This document shows positions 1 to 25,963 of a DNA stretch of 33,833 bases, one piece after another; position 1 is the stretch's first letter, and each line of letters begins with the position of its first letter. Source of the stretch: Paratrimastix pyriformis (lineage: Eukaryota; Preaxostyla; Paratrimastigidae); NCBI GenBank assembly GCA_027972325.1, contig JAPMOS010000290.1, forward strand, positions 1 through 33,833. The letters are read 5' to 3'. The translations under genes were made by a program, and so were the position numbers. Below the pieces are notes generated by a model. The model worked only from the letters and a program-made list of their open reading frames with translations. It had not been told where the DNA came from and did not search any database.

Positions 1-7785
<7,785 letters not shown>

Positions 7786-7900
7786 CAGGAGATCAGCAAT
7801 CGATGATTTGATGATGATAAACGTGTTGGCCCGGGGAATAGATGATTTTTGCCGAGCTCTGCCAACAAAACCAGGCGGTGAGTCCCCCTATTTGCTTGAC
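7786..7900 (-). promoter_or_regulatory. Conserved upstream region of the RING-TRAF-LRR gene, copy A
   Basis: Directly upstream of the ATG at 7785. The block 7848-7900 is retained in copy B (about 24538-24591) and ends at the duplication breakpoint, so both paralogues kept the same short 5' region. No TATA box is evident. Copy A has an additional stretch around 7802-7846 that contains AAACGTGTTGGCCCGGGGA. Confidence 0.3.
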
Positions 7901-8350
7901 TCGGGCAGTTTGCGACCCCAACGCCAAGATGGGCTAAAACGGTGAGTGGGGTAAAATCCTTTCTTTTTGTCCCTTTTCTTGAAATGAATCCTCTTCTTTT
8001 CCTTTTGTATCGTCTCCTCTTCCCTCTCTTTCTTTCTTCCCTCACCCCTTTCATCGTTCTTCTCCGGCAATTGCCCCATTGTCCCCGGGCCAACACGTTT
8101 TTCCCCCGTTTTCCCGGCTCGGTGGTTGTGAGGCTCGTCGGCATCGGAGGCGAATTCGTCGCTTCAAAAGATACACTTTCGGCCCAAAAAAAAAATCCCT
8201 TTTTCTCCCGCTTCCCCCTTCCCCGCTCCCAACCTCTTTGAGAACCTCATCTTGCCATTGCCACCTTCCTCCAAGGCCAACACGTTTTTTTCCATTAATG
8301 ATCGCGAAAGCAGCATGCGCCTCTCTCCAGTCCATTTCTTCCACTTCTCC
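7901..8350. other. Intergenic stretch without recognisable gene
   Basis: Pyrimidine-rich on the plus strand (many TTCTTT/CCTTCC runs). Contains GTCCCCGGGCCAACACGTTT at 8081-8100, an inverted partner of AAACGTGTTGGCCCGGGGA at 7819-7837, and a third partial copy near 8277. No convincing coding frame. Confidence 0.4.
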
Positions 8351-8383
8351 CCCTCACCCCATTCCGCGCTCCCCCCTCACCTC

Positions 8384-8913
8384 ATCGTCCCTTCCCGCAC
8401 CCCTGACAAAGGGAGGGAGGACGCCAAACCTCTGAGGTTGGACCAGTTGAGACGGATGGTGAAGGACGATGAAAAGAGCGGGAAATGCTTCCAGGGGGTC
8501 AATCGGGAGGGTGGGTGAGGTCGCTGGGGTGTGGGTGGGGTCGATGGTGGGCCAGTGCGCGGCGGCCGACTTGCCCCCTCGCCGCTCGGCCGGGCGGGCC
8601 GGCTCGGAGCAGGGCAGGGGCGCTTCGTCGGTCATCAGGATGACCGCCAAGTCGGACGAAGTCCGAGGCAGCCGTGGCCAGGCCCCACAGCCGGCTGCCC
8701 CACCCCGGTCTGGATAGTTGTTGGGGGCGGAGGAGGAGGGAGGAGCAGGGGGAGGGGGGGGGGGGGAGGAGGAGGAGGGAGGGAGGAGGCAATGTGAACG
8801 GGATTGCGACGTGGAGACAGAGGTGGGAAAAGAACGGGGGGAACATCGACATCTGGGGTGTATCGACATCTGCACACGGGGGAGCCGTTTGAGCGCTTCC
8901 ACCCGGATGTCCA
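8384..8913 (-). CDS. Possible minus-strand gene, unrecognised
   Basis: An ATG near 8913 starts MDIRVEALKRLP. After a pyrimidine-rich stretch ending CAACTATCCAG (plausible 3' splice site near 8715) open frames continue with protein-like text such as SSDLAVILMTDEAPLPC and LFIVLHHPSQLVQPQRFGV. Two frames remain open after the acceptor, so I cannot fix the junction or a function. It could equally be chance coding in GC-rich DNA. Confidence 0.25.
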
Positions 8914-8960
8914 TCGTCTTGCCTGGGGGTCTCTTCCCCGCCCGGGGCGGGTGGCAGAGG

Positions 8961-9050
8961 GAGCGCCGACAATGGCGAGCAAGAGATCCGCTAGGCCTCG
9001 AGTAGAAGCACGCCCAGGAAGGAGCGCCGACAATGGCGAGCAGAGATCCG
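8961..9050. repeat. 60-bp direct repeat
   Basis: GAGCGCCGACAATGGCGAGC followed by AGAGATCCGC occurs at about 8961 and again 60 bases later near 9021, with one A lost from the second copy. Confidence 0.7.
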
Positions 9051-9094
9051 CAATCGAACACAACGAGCGCACAAACAGACCTCAAAGGCTGCAA

Positions 9095-9440
9095 GATGAT
9101 GGATGATACTGGGCGGCCCTTTGGTGCAGGAGCCTCTCAAAAAAACGGCTGGCAGCGCGGCATCTCCCCTTTGAGTCCTGGGTGTTTTGAAAGAAACAAC
9201 AGTTCTGGGAGGCGCAACAAAAAACAGGAGAATTGAATGACAATCAAGAAAAGCAGAACGCAAACCGGAATGAAAACAAGGTCTCCGAGATTGTGGTTAA
9301 GGATATTCGGTCGTAAAGCGACCCGCGGAAGCGGAAACTGGCCACAAACTATTTGACATGCCCTGAGACACGGTTGCACTCACCTGCGGGGGCGTACCGG
9401 CAATATTTTCTCTCGCGAATTGTTTCTTGATCGATTATTG
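9095..9440. other. Relatively AT-richer intergenic stretch
   Basis: Lower GC than its surroundings, no tandem array, no supported coding frame. Position suggests the 5' region of the plus-strand gene that follows; no promoter motif recognised. Confidence 0.3.
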
Positions 9441-9494
9441 AATGGTGGAGGAGGATCGGAGAAGGTTTCTGAACCTTGAAGTTCCGCACAATGG

Positions 9495-10455
9495 ATGGCG
9501 AGGCTCACACCATCGTTCCGCGCGGCATCCTCGTGGTATGTGGTCCGCCATCGAAGAAGCCGCGCCCAGTGGGACATCGCCGGTGTGCCTCGTGTGCTCC
9601 AAAATCAATCGTGTCCGCTCATCACAGCACGCTTCTTTCGGAGGTCTGCTCATTCCATCCACGACCCACCACCACACGATCACCCCACCTCACCACAGAC
9701 GACACCGGCCGGACGTGCACCTCGCTCGATTTTTGGGTCGTCCCGCGATCGGGGGGGCCCGCTTCTACCTACCGATACACACAGCCTGTCCGCGGGGGGA
9801 TCTGCTGCTGTCGCACCCCGAGCTGCCCCGCCGCCCGTTGGAGGACATGATGGGCCTGGGGGCCTTCTTCAAGGTCGGTGGGTATCGCCCGTTGGAGGAC
9901 ATGATGGGCCTGGGGGGCCTTCTTCAAGGTCGGCACCGTTTGTTGGGCATTTCTCGGTCATTCGGCTCCCACTCACACCCTCCCACCGTCATCGCGGCCA
10001 TCATCATCATCCCACCCGACATCCTCTTTTCCCATCGTCCCACGGCACCCACCCAGAGCGAAACCGGGTCGACTTCATCACACTCTTTTCCCATCCGTCC
10101 CACATCACCCAGCCCAGAGCGAAACCGGGTCGACTTCCTTCCGGGCCGTGGGCGGGGTGCGAACGGTGGCGGCTCTGCTGGATCAGTGCCCATTCGGTGT
10201 GCTCAGCGCCCTCTGCGCGGCCTGCCTCGACCGTCCGTCAATGTGTACCGTCTTGTGTGTGTGTTTGTGTGTGTGTATGTCTTGTGGCATCTTGTGTGTG
10301 TGCGGATGATGATGATTGGATGATGATGATTGGATGATGATGGTTGGATGATGATGATCGGATGATGATGATTGGATGATGATGATTGGATGATGATGCT
10401 TGGATGATGATGATGATGATGATGATGCTTGGATGATGATGATGATGATGATGCT

Positions 10456-10497
<42 letters not shown>

Positions 10498-10499
10498 CT

Positions 10500-10547
<48 letters not shown>

Positions 10548-10572
10548 CTTGGATGATGATGATGCTGATGGG

Positions 10573-10671
<99 letters not shown>

Positions 10672-10694
10672 CTGGACGATGATGATGATGATGA

Positions 10695-10737
<43 letters not shown>

Positions 10738-13459
10738 ATGCCGCCTTCACGGTCGCGGAGAAAACAAGGGTGTTGATTGGCCATGAGGGGTCATCGCCCA
10801 TGACAGCTGAGTGGTTGAGGGCGGTGTGGCTGAGCAATGACACTGCATCTGTCCAAGCTCACCCGCATCCTGCGGGCCAGACGGGGGTGGCAGGGCGTTG
10901 GCGGGGGCGTTGGGAGGATCAGACCTGCAGGTCCATCGCCCAACCCGGTTTGGGTGTCGCTTGGGTGGGGTGGGGTGGATGGGTGGGGGGGGTCAGAATC
11001 GCTGGGCTTCCCCTTCGCTCGATCCATCCCCGTCATTTTTAACCATGCACCGTCTCGTTTCGGGTGTGTGTGTGTCTGTGTGTCGCTTGGGGCACAGGAA
11101 TCGCTCGCTGGGCGGGCGTGGTGTCGGCTGTGGGACGGGCGGTTCGGATTGTCCGTGGTGACCATTGGCACGCGCCCGTCTTCATCTCCCTCATTGGCTT
11201 CTCCTTCCCCTCTTCATCCCCTCCCTCCCTCCCCTCCCCTTCCCCCACCAGCCCCTCCACCCCATCACCAGAGCGCCACAGACCGTTCGTTGCCACCCTG
11301 AAGTTCCCCCCTCCGCTCCTCCATTGCATTTCCCCCTCCCCCGAACCCACCACCATGAAACACCAAAACTCATCCCCCCATCCCCTTCCCTCCCTCCCCT
11401 CCCTCCCCCTATCTCGCCCGCCTCATACCACCCCACCCAGCGGGCATCGGTGGAGGCCGAGCTCCAAGTGGCCCGGGAGACACTCAAAGAGCTGGAAGGA
11501 GATGATGATGATGATGCTGATGGCTGATGAGCTCCAAGTGGCCCGGGAGACACTCAAGGAGCTGGAAGGAGATGATGATGATGATGCTGATGGCTGATGA
11601 GCTCCAAGTGGCCCGGGAGACACTCAAGGAGATCGACACGGCGCTGTCCCTCATCCAGGAGCTGGTCCGTCCGTCCGACTGCCTGCCAGACCCACCCACC
11701 CCGTGTGTGTCTGTGTGTCTGTGTGTCTGTGTGGTGCAAAGGAGCTGGTCCGTCCGTCCGACTGCCTGCCAGACCCAGCCCCCCCGTGTGTGTCTGTGTG
11801 TGTGTCTGTTTATGTGTCTGTGTCTGTGTGGAGCAAAGGGGCTGGTCCGTCCGTCCGACTGCCTGCCAGACCCCCACCCCCGGGGATCGATGCACACGAT
11901 CCTCCCCTGGCTTTGGCCTGCTCCACACAATCAGCCTCCCCTCCCCCTCCCCCTCCCCCCCGACCTGACGCCCGACGAGGATCAGGATGATGCTGAAGCT
12001 GATGATGATGATGAAGATGCTGATGATGACGATGACTGGGGATGATGATGACTGAATGATGAGGATGAGGATGAGGATGAGGAGGAGAAGGAGGAGGAGG
12101 AGGAGGATGAGGATGACGACGACGATGATGTTGATTGAGGGCGGAGTGTGGTTGAGCAAAGACACTGCGCTAATTCCCTCAGAGGGCGGGCGGACAGCCT
12201 CATCACCCCGATCATCAGCATCATCAGCATCACCCCGATCACGACCGCCATGTCATGACGTCTCCCGCATCCCCCACCCCCACCCCCCACCCATCCCCCC
12301 CCACCCTTCGCAATGCTCTGCTGAACGCAGCGTGGTGGCCATGGGACGCCACTCGACGGGCCGCTGCCTTCCCTCACAGCCCAAGCGGCACACCGTGGAC
12401 ACGCTGACCCGCTGCGGGGCGCCCACCAGAGCGCAGCCCAGCAGCCCAGGCCCCATCGACCACATACATGCATGTCGAGCAGCCCATGCCCTCATGGCCT
12501 CAACCAGCAGTCCAGGCCCCATCGACCACATACATGCATGTCGAGCAGGCCGGCGGCGACTGCCCTGGCTGACGGCTGGCAGCCCTGCCGTGGCCTCGGC
12601 GGCACTGTGGGCCCTGGCAGCTCTGGCCCTGGACAGTCGAGTCGGTTGCGGGAGGATGTGACAAGGGATGACGATGACTGCTGTTCGGCTCACCCCGTGG
12701 AGTGGTGCTCGTTTTTTCCCCTTGAATTTGAATTTGGAATTATTTTTTTGAATTTTGAATTTGATGGGGCGCTTCTTCTTCTTCGTTGGGTTGGGTCGGC
12801 TCGGTTCCTTTCGAATTTGAATCGGATTCGAATTTTGCTGAGCGTCTCTTCTTGGTATGCTCGTTTCCGCCACATTTCCTTTCGAATCCGAATTTTCAAT
12901 TTGGTGCGCGTCTCCTCCCTCCTTCCCTCCCTCCTTCCCTCCCCTCTGCCTCCCCGCCTCCCCTCTGCCTTGTTCGTTTTGTGCCACCGCTGTCGTCGCG
13001 AGAGAGCAGCCACCATATCGCCCCCACCACCAGACAAACCGAGCAGCAGCAGCAGCAGCAGCGACCTGGCTGGGTGGAGGCCATGCTTTGGGGCAGGCCG
13101 GGCATGAGCCCCCCCCCCCCCCCCCCCCGGTTGTCGAATCTGAGGGTCGGGACGGTTGGAGGCTCTTGTGCCCTGAGGCGAATCGGCAGCATCGTTTCGT
13201 CTTGCTGAGGCGCCGCTTGATCCACAAATCCCCGGGTTGCTGGGTTTGGGTTTGGGTTGGGTTGGGGTTGGGGGGCCGATGGAGGGGGTGGGGAGGGGTG
13301 GGGAGGAGGCCGTTCTTACCGGGCCGCCGATCGGGGCGGCACACAGGTCAGGACGGGGCCGCCATGGGGCCGCTGGCATCAAGAACAGAAGCGGAGTCGG
13401 TTGTTGCAGCGTTGGTTGAGGGCCTGCTGCTCCTGGGGCCCAAGGACGCCGCGGGATAG
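9495..13459 (+). CDS. Probable armadillo/HEAT-repeat gene, scattered exons (model incomplete)
   Basis: Several plus-strand segments look coding and are bounded by plausible splice sites: up to 9643 (ending ITARFFRR, donor GTCTGC), 9699-9873 (HRPDVHLARFLGRP to LEDMMGLGAFFK, donor GTCGGT), about 10170-10240 (RTVAALLDQCPFGVLSALC), 11441-11664 (ELQVARETLKEIDTALSLIQ, donor GTCCGT), 12583-12635 (PAVASAALWALAALALD, donor GTCGAG) and a terminal piece with VVAALVEGLLLLGPKDAAG ending in TAG at 13459. Ala/Leu-rich helices such as AVASAALWALAALAL are characteristic of armadillo/HEAT repeats. Phases between these pieces are not all resolved, and a separate stop follows an acidic tail at 12045, so there may be two genes here. 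Introns are full of tandem arrays. Confidence 0.4.
9699..9873 (+). CDS. Exon in the probable armadillo/HEAT gene
   Basis: Acceptor CCTCACCACAG after a 55-nt intron (9644-9698, donor GTCTGC). Joined in phase 2 it reads RHRPDVHLARFLGRPAIGG through CPRGDLLLSHPEL to LEDMMGLGAFFK, ending phase 0 at GTCGGT. Function of the segment unknown. Confidence 0.45.
9832..9934. repeat. 54-bp tandem duplication across an exon end and donor
   Basis: The stretch from CGCCCGTTGGAGGACATG through TTCTTCAAGGTCGG occurs at 9832 and again at 9886. The second copy has one additional G in its G run. It duplicates the last exon codons together with the splice donor. Confidence 0.8.
10020..10140. repeat. Direct repeat of about 62 bp in an intron
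   Basis: CTCTTTTCCCATC ... CAGAGCGAAACCGGGTCGAC occurs twice in succession (about 10023 and 10083). Confidence 0.65.
10303..10740. repeat. GAT trinucleotide array switching to GAC
   Basis: Long (GAT)n with interspersed CTTGGAT and GATTGGAT variants up to about 10693, then an abrupt change to about 15 GAC units until 10737. Lies in a plus-strand intron. Open frames of poly-Asp, poly-Met, poly-Ser or poly-His here are microsatellite translations. Confidence 0.9.
10786..10846 (+). repeat. Paralogous block downstream of GAT/GAC arrays (with 12126-12182)
   Basis: Both places read GTTGAGGGCGG or GATTGAGGGCGG, then GTGTGGCTGAGCAATGACAC or GTGTGGTTGAGCAAAGACAC, directly after a GAT/GAC array. The shared frame gives VWLSNDTAS and VWLSKDTAL, so these may be paralogous exons, or non-coding repeat borders. 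Confidence 0.45.
11441..11664 (+). repeat. Exon segment in three 70-bp tandem copies
   Basis: GAGCTCCAAGTGGCCCGGGA begins at about 11459, 11529 and 11599. The first two copies end in a (GAT)n GCTGATGGCTGAT spacer; only the third continues into IDTALSLIQEL and donor GTCCGT. Because 70 is not a multiple of three, reading straight through meets a stop at the end of the first copy, so the product depends on which copy is spliced in. Confidence 0.7.
11659..11880. repeat. Three tandem copies of a donor-containing unit of about 90 bp
   Basis: GAGCTGGTCCGTCCGTCCGA or a close variant followed by CTGCCTGCCAGACCC and a TGTGTGTCTG-rich stretch recurs near 11659, 11742 and 11838. Each copy carries the potential splice donor GTCCGT. 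Confidence 0.7.
11963..12045 (+). CDS. Possible acidic C-terminal tail exon
   Basis: PDLTPDEDQDDAEADDDDED continues in Asp and ends WG before TGA. It may be the end of the gene containing the upstream exon (11441-11664). It is also largely a degenerate GAT array, so a chance open frame is possible. Confidence 0.3.
12446..12550. repeat. Direct repeat containing ACATGCATGT palindrome
   Basis: CAGGCCCCATCGACCACATA then CATGCATGTCGAGCA occurs near 12447 and 12513, 66 bases apart. Confidence 0.75.
12583..12635 (+). CDS. Exon with an armadillo-type helix
   Basis: After acceptor GACGGCTGGCAG it reads PAVASAALWALAALALD and stops at donor GTCGAGTC. The pattern of Ala/Leu/Trp with xxAxxALxxLA spacing is typical of the last helix of an armadillo repeat. 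Neighbouring exons are not resolved. Confidence 0.4.
12712..12905. other. AT-rich island of GAATTT/GAATTTGAAT motifs
   Basis: Strikingly AT-rich relative to the window. GAATTTGAATTTGGAATT, CGAATTTGAATCGGATTCG and TTTCGAATCCGAATTTTC recur, several of them palindromic. No coding signal. Could be a promoter, matrix attachment or replication-related element, or a degenerate repeat. Confidence 0.5.
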
Positions 13460-13947
13460 CCACAGCTGGGCGGATGGGAGTGGGGGGATGCAGCGGAGGG
13501 GAGGGCCCGATGAGCTCATGGGCACACAGGGGAGGGCACAGGCCCACCGCACCCACCACCCCACCCCACCCCGCCCATCAGCCAGCCCCTCTGCAGCCCA
13601 GGGAGGAGCGGATGGGAGGGGCCGATGAGCAGATGGGCACAGGATGGAGTCACACGACCCACCGCTCCCACCCACCCCACCCCGCGCAACACCACCCTCA
13701 TCATCCCTGCAGGGGCGGGTGGGTGGGAGAGCATGCGAACGGGCGGGCGGGGGCGCAGCAGCATGGAGGGCATTGATGTGGGACACACGATGGGACATCG
13801 CATCACCTTTCGGGACCCACCAGCCAGGAACTGATGGCGGGCCACAGATGAGATCGGGGGTTCATGGGCCGCCCGCCGGAAGCTGACGCGAACAGGGCGG
13901 GGTTGGGGCCAGCGACGATGGCCATGCCGATGAGCACATATGCAGAC
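13460..13947. other. Tail-to-tail region between the armadillo-type gene and copy B
   Basis: Contains a partial duplication of about 115-bp spacing (GATGAGCTCATGGGCACAC near 13509 and GATGAGCAGATGGGCACAG near 13622) and, at 13757-13830, a block beginning GGACACACGATGGGACATCG that also appears at about 15615-15680 and 18310-18362 inside LRR introns. No final exon of copy B was found. Confidence 0.4.
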
Positions 13948-24513
<10,566 letters not shown>

Positions 24514-24591
24514 CAGGGATCAGCAATCGAAGATTTGCTTTGCCGAGCTCTGCCAACAAAACCACGCGGTCAGTCCCCCTATTTTCTTGAC
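24514..24591 (-). promoter_or_regulatory. Conserved upstream region of the RING-TRAF-LRR gene, copy B
   Basis: Only about 78 bases upstream of the ATG are shared with copy A; beyond 24591 the sequences are unrelated. If both copies are expressed, the core promoter lies here or is newly acquired in one copy. Confidence 0.3.
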
Positions 24592-24990
24592 AGGCTTCGA
24601 CGGCGTCCAAACGGTACTCTGAAACAGAGTGACGGCGGCAGGGTGTGGCAGACTGTCTTTTGGCACTCTGCACAGGCGAGTTTCTACACTGTCGGCCACA
24701 CTGAAACAGACTGGCGGTTGGACGGACAGTGTGGCGAGTCCCCGAGATAGGGGCTGACTTGGAGGTGGGTTTCAGAGGCACCCAGGACCCTGTTCGCCAT
24801 CGAAAGAGCAGAGAACCCGTCATCCAAGAACCCTCTACCGATTGATGACAGTTTCGAAGGCCAATGCCGGCCGCACGATATCGCAGATCTATTTTTTTCT
24901 GCCCCAATTTTGCCTGATTTTTGCCTTCGCAAGCACAGTCCCCTCTCACCACCACCCACCCTCCCGAGAGATGTTGAGGAGAAAAAGTGT
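24592..24990. other. Intergenic region right of duplication unit B
   Basis: Unique sequence of lower GC with several short, partly inverted motifs (TACACTGTCGGCCACACT near 24694 and GGACAGTGTGGCGAG near 24724). No supported gene; probably spacer between copy B's promoter and the 3' end of the next minus-strand gene. Confidence 0.35.
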
Positions 24991-24998
24991 GTACCACG

Positions 24999-25004
24999 TT
25001 TATT
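24999..25004 (-). terminator. Polyadenylation signal AATAAA
   Basis: AATAAA on the minus strand, downstream of the minus-strand gene starting at 25860 and at the expected side of it. Confidence 0.45.
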
Positions 25005-25023
25005 CGACTCCACCAATTACAAG

Positions 25024-25860
25024 TTAGGAGAAGAGGAGCCACAAGCAGGGCGTGAACATGAAGGAAGCCGAACCATCGAGATAGAATGACGAACATGCTA
25101 CACCATCTAAGAACCGAAGAAAGAACAGAAGAAATGAAGGAACACCAGCAAGAGGAAGGGCAAAACAGAAACCATGACGACGACGTGGTCCGGTGGTCCG
25201 GGTCGGCAGGGACAATGTCCAGATGTTCAGGAAGGGATTCTACAGCTGGTTATAAAACTCTTTTCACTGGGGCGTCAAACCTATGACAAAGCGTTCGGAA
25301 CCGGACTCCTTGAAGGCGAAAAGATCTCAGACCAGTTCATTTCCCCACAAAAGCAAGAGAATACTACCAGGATCCAGGATCCAGGGCGAGCCAGTGCGGT
25401 CGCAGGTTGGAAGGCACGAAGCAGGCATTCAGATGAAAGAGTGCATCTACGCAAAAAAGATGGACGTATCAGAGGAGGAAGTGCAAAACGACGACATGGC
25501 CCGAGATCGGCGGGATGTCTGAGTTCAGAATGAATGTGAATAACTAAAAACCGAAGCTGGTTTACCAACCGACACCGCCGGATCGGAATCAAACAAACCT
25601 GTAGCGTTCGGGAAGAGCAGAAGGCTACCAGTGCAGTTTGCCACAAACAGGAGGCCAGAGATGTCAAGGATGTTATCCTTCTGCCAAAGAGCAAGGTGGC
25701 CAAAAAAGTTACCAAGAGAATCACAGAAAAGTGGGAGCCCACCTAGAGAGGGCAAGCAAAAAACATGTGTAATGGACTTGATCAAAAGAACAACTCCAGA
25801 CTCGCGAGCAGGCTGCTGATCGAACTGGTACTCACCCTGGATGACACAAGGAGCGTCCAT
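25024..25860 (-). CDS. Unrecognised minus-strand gene with canonical introns
   Basis: ATG at 25860 opens exon 25836-25860 (MDAPCVIQ), then a 93-nt intron (25743-25835) with textbook signals, donor GTGAGT and acceptor TTGCCCTCTCTAG. Exon 25599-25742 reads GGLPLFCDSLGNFFGHLALW, NILDISGLLFVANCTGSLLL, FPNAT. A second intron (GTTTGT to TTTTTAG, 25544-25598) and further exons toward the AATAAA at 25004-24999 are likely, but their frame is not settled. The first intron is also open in frame, so retention would not break the product. Hydrophobic beta-rich text (LLFVANCTGSLLLFP) could belong to a beta-propeller or a secreted domain; I do not recognise the family. Codon use is less GC-rich than in the LRR genes. 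Confidence 0.5.
25599..25742 (-). CDS. Exon 2 of the unrecognised minus-strand gene
   Basis: Bounded by CCCTCTCTAG acceptor and GTTTGT donor (or continuing to a GTGTCGG donor 25 bases on). Best-supported coding part of this gene: 48 codons of balanced composition. Confidence 0.5.
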
Positions 25861-25963
25861 GGCTACAAGAGAACAGAGAAAGAGGAGAGTGAGTGAGGGT
25901 TGCTCGAAAAACAAAATGGCGGGAGAAGTGGGTAATTTTCGCTCGGGGTTTCTGCGCTGCACA
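25861..25963. promoter_or_regulatory. Short divergent intergenic region
   Basis: About 100 bases separate the minus-strand ATG at 25860 from the preferred plus-strand ATG at 25964. Both strands share a CCATGG at 25857-25862 that would give overlapping opposite starts; using the plus ATG at 25859 would make the two coding regions abut. A bidirectional promoter is implied, though no motif is recognisable. Confidence 0.35.

Noticed and set aside
25174-25533. Plus-strand frame starting MTTTWSGG as a gene
   Set aside because: It lies opposite the minus-strand gene, which has canonical introns and a polyadenylation signal; no splice or conservation support on the plus strand.
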